From NCBI GenBank assembly GCA_045652135.1, contig JAZRTS010000131.1:1-7274 (forward strand): a stretch of DNA of 7,274 nt, in the 5' to 3' direction. The DNA is from RGIG7213 sp045652135. Lineage in GTDB: Bacteria > Bacillota > Clostridia > Oscillospirales > CAG-272. Position numbers and translations under genes: made by a program. The notes under the pieces are model-generated. The model was not told where the DNA came from and made no database searches. It saw nothing but the letters and a program-made list of their open reading frames with translations. Positions 1-4,777 of this stretch are shown in pieces. The stretch's first letter is position 1. Every line of letters starts with the position of its first letter.

Positions 1-31
1 CGTTTCGACAGGAGAAGGCGTTTAGCACCTC

Positions 32-169
32 ATACACCACTATCAAGGTGTATCAGAACGATACACCGGTAGTTTACGGAGTAAACTACAAGTCCCTATC
101 TTCCCCACCGGGGAGGACGTTTAAACACTACGTTGAATGAAATGATATCCGTGTAAACACGAATATCAT
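32..169 (+). promoter_or_regulatory. Structured dnaA leader with tandem hairpins
   Basis: Four inverted repeats follow one another in the 192 bases before dnaA. GGTGTATC (47-54) pairs with GATACACC (60-67) across a 5-nt loop. TAGTTTAC (70-77) pairs with GTAAACTA (81-88) across GGA. TCCCC (102-106) pairs with GGGGA (110-114), and GTCC (92-95) with GGAC (115-118) closes it. A longer, imperfect hairpin lies at 142-169. ATACACC at 32-38 can also pair with 47-53, so the first hairpin has a competing partner. No U-run follows any stem, so none looks like an intrinsic terminator. I see no clear promoter hexamers and no DnaA box here. The likely role is a structured 5' leader or part of the origin-proximal control region of dnaA. 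The stems are visible; the role is inferred. Confidence 0.5.
142..169 (+). promoter_or_regulatory. Hairpin just upstream of the dnaA ribosome binding site
   Basis: ATGATAT (142-148) pairs perfectly with ATATCAT (163-169). After one C/A mismatch, CGTGT (150-154) pairs with ACACG (157-161), giving about eleven to twelve pairs with a very small loop. It ends nine bases before the Shine-Dalgarno, so it could affect dnaA translation or mRNA stability, or be a protein-binding dyad in DNA. The symmetry is certain, the function is not. Confidence 0.4.
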
Positions 170-178
170 GAACTAATG

Positions 179-184
179 AAAGGA
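179..184 (+). promoter_or_regulatory. dnaA ribosome binding site
   Basis: AAAGGA lies eight bases before the ATG at 193. It supports that start, and the encoded N-terminus fits DnaA domain I. Confidence 0.75.
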
Positions 185-192
185 CAAAACAA

Positions 193-1707
193 ATGAACAC
201 CTATGACGATATATGGTTGGGTGTCCTTAAAGAGCTGAGAAAAGAATTTTCCGACATCAAGGTAAACTCCTGGTTTTCGGATATTAAGATAGTTGACATT
301 GAATCACAGTACGCGGTGCTTATGACGCCGACGACGGCAACGCTCGATTTCGTAAGAAACGAAACGAGGGTACTTGAACGACTTTTGCACAAGGTGCTTT
401 GCGAATTCAAGGTCATCTATATATACGCTCAGGACAGAGACCTGAAAAATTTAAAACAGATAAAAAAAGACATTGAATACGACCTTGAAAACCCCGGCGG
501 TACGGATGACGACGTTTACCTGCGTCCATCGCCCAGAGAAAGCGCAGGAGAGCCTAAAACGGGCGGACTTCCTCTGATGGCTCAAGGTCAGGGCAGTGAG
601 GTCAAATTCTTCGCAACGGGCGAAAAGGAACAGCCCGTCGAGGAAACGACGGAGGAATCACAGCTTTCGGCTAAAATAAACCTCAAAACACAGATAAACA
701 ACGATTATACCTTTGACAATTACATAGTAGGCTCGTCAAACCGCTTCGTTTACAACGCGTGCTACGCGGTCGCGACGAATCCTTTTACAGCCTGGAACCC
801 TCTGTTCGTGTACGGGCCCAGCGGTCTTGGCAAAACGCACCTGCTTTATGCGATAACCAACGAGCTTCTGACAAGAAACCCCGACCTTAAAATAATTTAC
901 GTCAAGGGCGAGGAATTCACAAACCAGCTTGTTGAGAGCCTGCGTACGAAAAACGGCCCCGTTATTTTCCGTAACAAGTACAGAACGATCGATGTACTGC
1001 TCGTTGACGATATCCAGTTCATCGCCGGCAAGGAAAGCGTGCAGGAGGAATTCTTCCACACGTTCAACGCGCTTTATGAAGAACACAAGCAGATAATTCT
1101 CGCTTCGGACAAGCCTCCGAGGGAAATACAGACGCTTCAGGACAGATTGCAGAACCGTTTTGAAATGGGACTTATGGCTGACATTCAGCCCCCGGACTAC
1201 GAGCTTCGCGCCGCAATTATCAAAAGCAAAGCGGAATCGTACCACATGGACATCCCGAACGACGTTGTAACGCTTCTGGCGGAAAATCTCAGCCGCAATA
1301 TAAGGCAGATAGAAGGCTCACTTAAAAAGATAGCCGCGACGAGCGCGCTTTACGGCATACCGATAACGTACGATATGACGAAAAAGGCGATAGCCGACAT
1401 GATGAACCTCGACGTGTCTCCTCAGGTTATAACTGACCGTATATTCAAAACAGTGGCGAAAAAGATGGGCGTTGACGAAAACGAACTGAAGAGCAAAAGC
1501 AAGCGCAAGGAGATAACCTCCGCGCGACACATCGCTATTTTCCTTATAAGAAAGTACACTCCTTACTCACTTAAACAGATAGGCGCTCTGTTCGGACGCG
1601 ATCATACCACAATTATTAACTCCGTTGACGTTGTGGAAATGAAAATAAAGTCGGAACCGCTGTATGAAAGGGAAATTGAGGAGATTGAAAACGAAATAAA
1701 GATGTAA
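193..1707 (+). CDS. dnaA: Chromosomal replication initiator protein DnaA
   Basis: DnaA is the AAA+ ATPase that binds 9-bp boxes in oriC, forms a filament and melts the origin; it also regulates transcription. The 504-residue protein has all four domains. Domain I is about residues 1-80 (Trp8, Trp27). Domain II, a linker, is about 82-168. The AAA+ domain begins near 172 with TFDNYIVGSSN. Walker A is GPSGLGKT (208-215), Walker B is LLVDDI (269-274), sensor I lies near 301-309, the arginine finger is likely Arg322 in LQNRF, and sensor II is Arg371 in NIRQIEGSL. The C-terminal helix-turn-helix carries the signature around ARHIAIFLIRKYTPYSLKQI with GRDHTT (468-473). The protein is longer than Bacillus DnaA (about 446) mainly because of the acidic linker. 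The ATG follows AAAGGA at good spacing. The gene lies directly before a dense set of its own binding sites, which allows autoregulation. Confidence 0.98.
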   Translation: MNTYDDIWLGVLKELRKEFSDIKVNSWFSDIKIVDIESQYAVLMTPTTATLDFVRNETRVLERLLHKVLCEFKVIYIYAQDRDLKNLKQIKKDIEYDLENPGGTDDDVYLRPSPRESAGEPKTGGLPLMAQGQGSEVKFFATGEKEQPVEETTEESQLSAKINLKTQINNDYTFDNYIVGSSNRFVYNACYAVATNPFTAWNPLFVYGPSGLGKTHLLYAITNELLTRNPDLKIIYVKGEEFTNQLVESLRTKNGPVIFRNKYRTIDVLLVDDIQFIAGKESVQEEFFHTFNALYEEHKQIILASDKPPREIQTLQDRLQNRFEMGLMADIQPPDYELRAAIIKSKAESYHMDIPNDVVTLLAENLSRNIRQIEGSLKKIAATSALYGIPITYDMTKKAIADMMNLDVSPQVITDRIFKTVAKKMGVDENELKSKSKRKEITSARHIAIFLIRKYTPYSLKQIGALFGRDHTTIINSVDVVEMKIKSEPLYEREIEEIENEIKM

Positions 1708-1728
1708 ATGCACAGAAAAGTCACATGG

Positions 1729-1781
1729 TTTTCCACATTATCCACATAGTTTTCCACATCACTCAACACTGATGTGGACAA
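1729..1781. promoter_or_regulatory. Left DnaA-box cluster (four sites)
   Basis: TTTTCCACA (1729-1737), the perfect TTATCCACA (1738-1746) and TTTTCCACA (1750-1758) stand in tandem on the + strand, at start-to-start distances of 9 and 12 bp. TGTGGACAA (1773-1781) is a one-mismatch box on the - strand. Such spacing suits cooperative DnaA loading. The cluster begins 22 bases after the dnaA stop codon. Confidence 0.9.
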
Positions 1782-1808
1782 AAGCGCCTCTTTTTGAGGG
1801 GGTGTTGA
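1763..1808. repeat. Imperfect nested inverted repeat in oriC
   Basis: TCAACAC (1763-1769) is the inverse of GTGTTGA (1802-1808), and inside it CCTC (1787-1790) pairs with GAGG (1796-1799) around five T residues. It is not followed by a U-run, so it is a poor terminator candidate for dnaA. It may be a DNA dyad between the left boxes and the centre of oriC, or chance. Confidence 0.25.
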
Positions 1809-1992
1809 CAACCGTGTTTAAAAGCGGTGGATATGTGTGTGGGAAAATTATGGACGGTGTGTGGAACAAAAATCAGCGCAAATCCGACGAATAAAGACAA
1901 AAAAAGCTTTCCACATTTCATCAAAATGCTTTTCACCTTTATTCCACATGTGTTTTTTCCGAAAAACACCGATAAACAGACGGCTTTGGGAG

Positions 1993-2010
1993 ATATCCAC
2001 ATTTTCCACA
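1993..2010 (+). promoter_or_regulatory. Right DnaA-box pair next to the unwinding site
   Basis: ATATCCACA (1993-2001) and TTTTCCACA (2002-2010) adjoin with no gap; each differs from TTATCCACA at one base. They precede the GCCC spacer and CTA repeats in the same order and orientation as the last two DnaA boxes of the Bacillus subtilis origin, where they load DnaA onto the trio. Confidence 0.88.
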
Positions 2011-2014
2011 GCCC

Positions 2015-2029
2015 CTACTACTACTACTA
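2015..2029 (+). promoter_or_regulatory. DnaA-trio element (five CTA repeats)
   Basis: Five CTA trinucleotides run without interruption, so the bottom strand reads 3'-GAT-5' five times, the motif that a DnaA filament binds as single strand. The element is separated from the last DnaA box by GCCC (2011-2014), the short GC-rich spacer expected there. The sequence is seen directly; its role follows from the Bacillus DnaA-trio work. Confidence 0.85.
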
Positions 2030-2062
2030 TTTCCATATGTATTCATATCTATCCATATCATA
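2030..2062. repeat. AT-rich unwinding tract made of three 10-bp repeats
   Basis: After the trio, TCCATATGTA (2032-2041), TTCATATCTA (2042-2051) and TCCATATCAT (2052-2061) are three tandem 10-mers sharing CATAT at 2034, 2044 and 2054. The tract is AT-rich and sits where the duplex unwinding element should be, ending at the dnaN ribosome binding site. The repeat period equals about one helical turn. Confidence 0.65.
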
Positions 2063-2065
2063 GAG

Positions 2066-2069
2066 AGGA
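2066..2069 (+). promoter_or_regulatory. dnaN ribosome binding site
   Basis: AGGA within AGAGAGGA precedes the ATG at 2076 by six bases. It abuts the AT-rich oriC tract, so the dnaN leader overlaps the unwinding region. Confidence 0.65.
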
Positions 2070-2075
2070 ACGAAC

Positions 2076-3224
2076 ATGAGAATCGTTTTTGAAAGATCAA
2101 CGCTTCTTAACGCTTTGCTTCCCGCAATGGGCGCAGTATCAACAAGAGGCGAAAATAAAGTTATACAAGGTATCAGACTCAAGACGCAGGGCAGCGACAA
2201 ATGCGTTATCACATCCTTTGACGTTGAAAAGGGCTTCGAAACGGTAATTGACGCTGACGTACAGACACCCGGCTGCTATATAATAAGCGCGCAGAAGCTT
2301 TTGAACATAACGAAGAATATGCCCGACGACATAATCATCGACGTGTCTGACAAGAACATTGCAAAGATAATGTCGGGTAACAGTAAATTTGAGGTCGTTT
2401 GCATCGAGGGTAACAAATTCCCCGGCACACCTGAGCTTTCGGGTGACTACAGCTTTTCAATAAGCCAGAAAATGCTTAAAAAGCTTATCGCGGAAACGTC
2501 GTTTGCCGTTGCCGACAACCACCAGAAGCTCCAGCTTAACGGCGCATACTTCCAGATAAGAGAAGAAAATATAAGAATAACGGCGCTTGACGGTTTCCGC
2601 TTTGCACAGAGATTCGTTGACTGTGAAATGGAAAACCACAACGTTGACGGTTCTTATATGAATCTTAATTTTATAATCGCACGCCGTGCGCTTCCCGAAA
2701 TACAGAAGTTCCTGCTTGACACAGACGAAAAGATAAAGGTCGTAAAAGGTCTGAAGCATATCATGTTCATGCGTGACGGTATGTGCTTCTATACAAGACA
2801 GATAGACGGCGATTATATAGAATATGAAAGATTTATTCCTAAGGATTGCCCTATCAATGTGGAAATCTCCACGCACAGCTTACGCGAAAGCCTTGAGCGC
2901 GCACTTCTCGTTACAGAGGACAGCGATGCAGGCCGTGTACGTTCAAGCGTTACGCTCAACATCTACGGCGACAAGCTGAAGATATCATGTATCTCCGTTG
3001 TCAACAGAGTATACGACGAAATACCCTGCAAGCACGAGGGTGAGGATCTTGAAATAAGCTTCAACTGCCGATTCTTGCTTGACAGCTTCAGAGCGATTGA
3101 AGCGGATACCGTTAAGCTCGGATTTACAACCTCGCTTTCAAGTATGCTGATAACACCCGTGGATGAAGCAGACAAGTCGTTTATGTACTTCGTATTCCCC
3201 GTAAGACCTCAGCAGTCAAGATAA
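2076..3224 (+). CDS. dnaN: DNA polymerase III sliding clamp, beta subunit
   Basis: DnaN forms a ring-shaped dimer around DNA that tethers the replicative polymerase and many repair factors. The 382-residue product has the three clamp folds, roughly residues 1-122, 126-250 and 255-378. Recognisable positions are FPGTPEL (115-121) closing domain 1, LNGAYF in domain 2, ALDGFRFA (170-177) where ATDGHRLA is usual, the ERFIP segment entering domain 3, and the terminal YFVFPVRP that lines the partner-binding cleft. FPVR replaces the commoner MPVR, and about five residues extend past the usual end. ATG 2076 is supported by AGGA at 2066-2069 and by the clamp N-terminus. The next gene starts one base after its stop, so dnaN and recF are very likely cotranscribed. 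Confidence 0.97.
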   Translation: MRIVFERSTLLNALLPAMGAVSTRGENKVIQGIRLKTQGSDKCVITSFDVEKGFETVIDADVQTPGCYIISAQKLLNITKNMPDDIIIDVSDKNIAKIMSGNSKFEVVCIEGNKFPGTPELSGDYSFSISQKMLKKLIAETSFAVADNHQKLQLNGAYFQIREENIRITALDGFRFAQRFVDCEMENHNVDGSYMNLNFIIARRALPEIQKFLLDTDEKIKVVKGLKHIMFMRDGMCFYTRQIDGDYIEYERFIPKDCPINVEISTHSLRESLERALLVTEDSDAGRVRSSVTLNIYGDKLKISCISVVNRVYDEIPCKHEGEDLEISFNCRFLLDSFRAIEADTVKLGFTTSLSSMLITPVDEADKSFMYFVFPVRPQQSR

Positions 3225-3225
3225 A

Positions 3226-4314
3226 TTGAAATTACTTAAAGCGGATATAAAGGCGTACCGCAATTTAAAGGAAGGTACGGTTGAATTTACCGACGGCATA
3301 AACGTCATCTGGGGCGATAACGCCCAGGGCAAGACGAATCTTCTTGAAGCGATATACGTTTTTGCAAGAGGAAAGCCGTACAGAATGAAAAAGGAAACGG
3401 ACGTCATTCCGTTTTCGGAAAGCATGGCAGGTATTGACATCGTTTACGAATCGTTCGGCCGTGAAGTTCCGATGTCCGTAAGCTACAGACGCGGCGAAAA
3501 AAGAAAAATGAAGATATCCGGCGGTGAGGTGTCACGCGCTTCGGAGTTTATAGGAAACTTCAAGGCGGTCTTGTTCTGTCCCGACCATTTATCGATCATC
3601 AAGGACTCACCCTCACAGCGCAGACTGTTTCTTGACGTGGCAATTTCGCAGACGGACAAGAAATACGTCTATATGCTCAAAAAATACACGCAGATACTTG
3701 CGCAACGCGCGGCGCTTATCAAAGATGCCGCAGAGAGCAAAAACACAAATTACGGCGTTTTTGACGTGTTGGCGCAGCAGATAGCACAGCCGTGCCGTTA
3801 TATCACCGAAAGGCGAATGGCATACTGTGAAAAGCTTGGCGCGTATATGGCGCAGTCGCTTGATGAAATGAGCGAGGGCAAAGAAAAAACAAGCGTTGAA
3901 TACAGCTTTGATTCCTCCTTATCCGATATGACCGACGAGGTGTTTTATAAGCTGTTCACCGATAACATCGATAAAGAGATACAGTATAAAATGAATCTTT
4001 ACGGTGTGCAAAGAGATGATATTGAAATAATGCTCAACGGCAGGTCATCGCGTTTTTACTGCTCGCAAGGCCAGCAAAGGTCATTATCTCTTGCCGCAAA
4101 GCTCGCTGAGGGCGAAATATCAAACGAGGAAACGGGCGAATATCCCGTGTACCTTTTCGACGATGTTTTGTCGGAGCTTGACGGTAAGCGTGCATCGTAC
4201 CTGCTCTCAAAGCTCGGCGGACGGCAGGTAATAATCACCTCTTGTAATGAGGAATTATTCTCTCCGTTCGGTGTGAATAACAAAATAAATATTTGTGCAG
4301 GGCAGATAAATTGA
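3226..4314 (+). CDS. recF: DNA replication and repair protein RecF
   Basis: RecF is an SMC-like ATPase that works with RecO and RecR to load RecA at gaps and stalled forks. The 362-residue product has normal length. Walker A is GDNAQGKT (30-37), the ABC signature is SQGQQRS (280-286), and Walker B with the D-loop is YLFDDVLSELD (309-319). ITSCNEELF follows as the usual C-terminal strand. The start is a TTG one base after the dnaN stop. It is chosen because the RecF N-terminus (KLLKADIKAYRNL) begins there and the first downstream ATG would remove Walker A. No Shine-Dalgarno is evident, so translation is probably coupled to dnaN. Bacillus has an S4-domain gene between dnaN and recF; none fits here. 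Downstream is a 463-bp repeat-filled gap. Confidence 0.97.
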   Translation: MKLLKADIKAYRNLKEGTVEFTDGINVIWGDNAQGKTNLLEAIYVFARGKPYRMKKETDVIPFSESMAGIDIVYESFGREVPMSVSYRRGEKRKMKISGGEVSRASEFIGNFKAVLFCPDHLSIIKDSPSQRRLFLDVAISQTDKKYVYMLKKYTQILAQRAALIKDAAESKNTNYGVFDVLAQQIAQPCRYITERRMAYCEKLGAYMAQSLDEMSEGKEKTSVEYSFDSSLSDMTDEVFYKLFTDNIDKEIQYKMNLYGVQRDDIEIMLNGRSSRFYCSQGQQRSLSLAAKLAEGEISNEETGEYPVYLFDDVLSELDGKRASYLLSKLGGRQVIITSCNEELFSPFGVNNKINICAGQIN

Positions 4315-4323
4315 ACACCCTCC

Positions 4324-4404
4324 GTAGGGGTTGGCGCCCTCGACAACCCGAATGAAACGAACGAAAACGGGTTTAAAAACGGCGGGAGCAAGCCCCCGCC
4401 CTAC
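4324..4404. repeat. Repeat unit A, 81 bp with GTAGGG/CCCTAC ends
   Basis: GTAGGG (4324-4329) and CCCTAC (4399-4404) are inverted ends. Inside, GGGTTG (4328-4333) can pair with CAACCC (4344-4349), and AACCCG (4345-4350) alternatively with CGGGTT (4368-4373). GGCGGG (4381-4386) pairs with CCCGCC (4395-4400). The A-rich stretch 4349-4374 recurs at 4514-4539 and 4618-4643. No target-site duplication is clear. It has no coding capacity and would be non-autonomous if mobile. Confidence 0.6.
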
Positions 4405-4433
4405 AACACCACCTCGAATTGAACGCCGTTTTT
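4375..4433 (+). terminator. Possible recF terminator (10-bp inverted repeat ending in T5)
   Basis: AAAAACGGCG (4375-4384) is the exact inverse of CGCCGTTTTT (4424-4433), so the right arm ends in five T residues. The 39-base interior holds a competing GC-rich hairpin (4381-4400). A long loop is unusual for an intrinsic terminator, and the arms could equally be remnants of repeat insertion. This is the closest thing to a terminator after recF. Confidence 0.25.
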
Positions 4434-4491
4434 GTAGGGGTCGGCGCCTCGACGACCCGAATGAAATGCCGTTGGCATTAAATGCGGCACA

Positions 4492-4539
4492 GTAGGGGCG
4501 AGCATTGCTCGCCCGAATGAAATAAACAAAAATGGGTTT
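4492..4539. repeat. Repeat unit C (GTAGGGG palindrome plus A-rich tail)
   Basis: GTAGGGG begins at 4492. GGGCGAGC (4496-4503) and GCTCGCCC (4507-4514) form an eight-pair stem around ATT. The tail 4514-4539 aligns without gaps to 4349-4374 and 4618-4643. As I recall, short palindromes of this form are scattered through many Oscillospirales genomes; I could not check this. Confidence 0.6.
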
Positions 4540-4556
4540 GAAGACACCTCATCCGT

Positions 4557-4590
4557 CGGCTTCGCCGCCACCTTCCCCCGCTGGGGAAGG
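4557..4590. repeat. Double hairpin CGGC/GCCG and CCTTCCCC/GGGGAAGG
   Basis: CGGC (4557-4560) pairs with GCCG (4564-4567), and CCTTCCCC (4571-4578) pairs with GGGGAAGG (4583-4590) around CGCT. Together with the preceding CACCTCATCCGTC it resembles a separate dispersed repeat type that I remember from clostridial genomes. No T-run follows, so it is not a good intrinsic terminator. Confidence 0.5.
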
Positions 4591-4656
4591 CATTACACCG
4601 CCCCTACAATGATGCCCCGAATGAAATGAATAAAAATATATTTCCGTAAGGAATAA

Positions 4657-4743
4657 GCGCCCGCCTGCAATCCCCCATGTAATTCGCAACGAGTTGCGAA
4701 TTACCGCAGTTGGCTTTGCCAACTGCACCGGGCAATAGGGCGC
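4657..4743. repeat. Branched palindromic element with two perfect hairpins
   Basis: GCGCCC (4657-4662) is the inverse of GGGCGC (4738-4743). Between them lie GTAATTCGCAAC/GTTGCGAATTAC (4679-4690 and 4693-4704, 12-bp perfect palindrome with GA centre) and GCAGTTGGC/GCCAACTGC (4706-4714 and 4718-4726, loop TTT). The result is a three-way or cloverleaf-like fold of 87 bases. It has no tRNA features such as a T-loop or CCA end. It is either another palindromic repeat or a structured leader for the remB-gyrB transcript. Confidence 0.55.
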
Positions 4744-4744
4744 A

Positions 4745-4757
4745 CCGTCTTCGACGG
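4745..4757 (+). other. Short GC hairpin before remB
   Basis: CCGTC (4745-4749) pairs with GACGG (4753-4757) around TTC, followed by CTTTAATC. It is too weak and has too few T residues to call a terminator. It ends twenty bases before the remB start. Confidence 0.3.
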
Positions 4758-4777
4758 CTTTAATCAAACGAATTAAT

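Larger units (their letters stand above)
1708..2075. other. oriC: Replication origin oriC (dnaA-dnaN intergenic region)
   Basis: This 368-bp gap has no credible gene. It is rich in matches to the DnaA box TTATCCACA: one perfect and five with a single mismatch, plus several with two. Strong boxes sit at both ends. The right end has the layout of the basal unwinding system described in Bacillus subtilis: adjoining boxes, a GC-rich spacer, a DnaA-trio and an AT-rich tract. Weak two-mismatch boxes between the clusters are at 1826-1834 (-), 1838-1846 (-), 1860-1868 (-), 1907-1915 (+) and 1940-1948 (+). The 1-192 leader lacks boxes, so within this window the origin is confined to this gap, unlike the bipartite Bacillus origin. 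A further box cluster could lie left of the window. Confidence 0.93.
4432..4609. repeat. Repeat unit B, bounded by TTGTAGGGG/CCCCTACAA, with a nested copy
   Basis: TTGTAGGGG (4432-4440) and CCCCTACAA (4601-4609) are perfect 9-bp inverted ends. Just inside the left end GGGTCG (4438-4443) pairs with CGACCC (4453-4458), the counterpart of the GGGTTG/CAACCC stem of unit A with one compensatory pair change. ATGCC (4466-4470) pairs with GGCAT (4474-4478). The interval also encloses palindromes at 4496-4514 and 4571-4590, which suggests nested insertion. Confidence 0.55.
4315..4777. repeat. recF-remB intergenic palindromic repeat cluster
   Basis: I see no coding region in this 463-bp gap. It is a run of GC-rich palindromes separated by A-rich stretches. 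GTAGGGG occurs at 4324, 4434 and 4492, and inverted (CCCCTAC) at 4601. Each palindrome unit is followed by CGAATGAAAY (at 4349, 4458, 4514 and 4618). This looks like several nested or successive insertions of small palindromic elements of the REP/MITE kind. It interrupts the recF-remB-gyrB order, so remB and gyrB need read-through or a promoter inside or after the repeats. No promoter is convincing; TATATT at 4637-4642 resembles a -10 box but lacks a -35 partner. Confidence 0.8.

Noticed and set aside
4..10. TTCGACA is the inverse of the Spo0A box TGTCGAA
   Set aside because: A 7-base match is expected by chance about once in such a window, it is single, and no DnaA box overlaps it.
1..20. 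TTTCGACAGG at the window start resembles the 5' motif of tmRNA
   Set aside because: Only about ten bases agree. No tag reading frame, tRNA-like T-loop or CCA end follows before dnaA.
736..1245. 169-codon frame on the - strand inside dnaA
   Set aside because: It lies wholly opposite conserved AAA+ motifs of DnaA and shows no recognisable domain; it is a shadow of the real gene.
1805..1834. TTGACA (1805-1810) as a -35 box for a dnaN promoter inside oriC
   Set aside because: The -35 is perfect but no adequate -10 lies 16-19 bases on; TGGATA and GGATAT match poorly.
1827..2079. Open frames of 60-80 codons on both strands in the dnaA-dnaN gap
   Set aside because: They lack ribosome sites and protein-like composition and overlap the DnaA boxes, trio and AT-rich tract.
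4324..4643. CRISPR array suggested by recurring CGAATGAAAY units
   Set aside because: Units are unequal in spacing (109, 56 and 104 bases) and diverge, the intervals are palindromic rather than unique spacers, and no cas gene is present.
4657..4757. tRNA gene suggested by a cloverleaf-like fold before remB
   Set aside because: There is no GTTC T-loop, no anticodon arm of proper size and no acceptor stem of seven pairs; stems of 12 and 9 bp do not fit.
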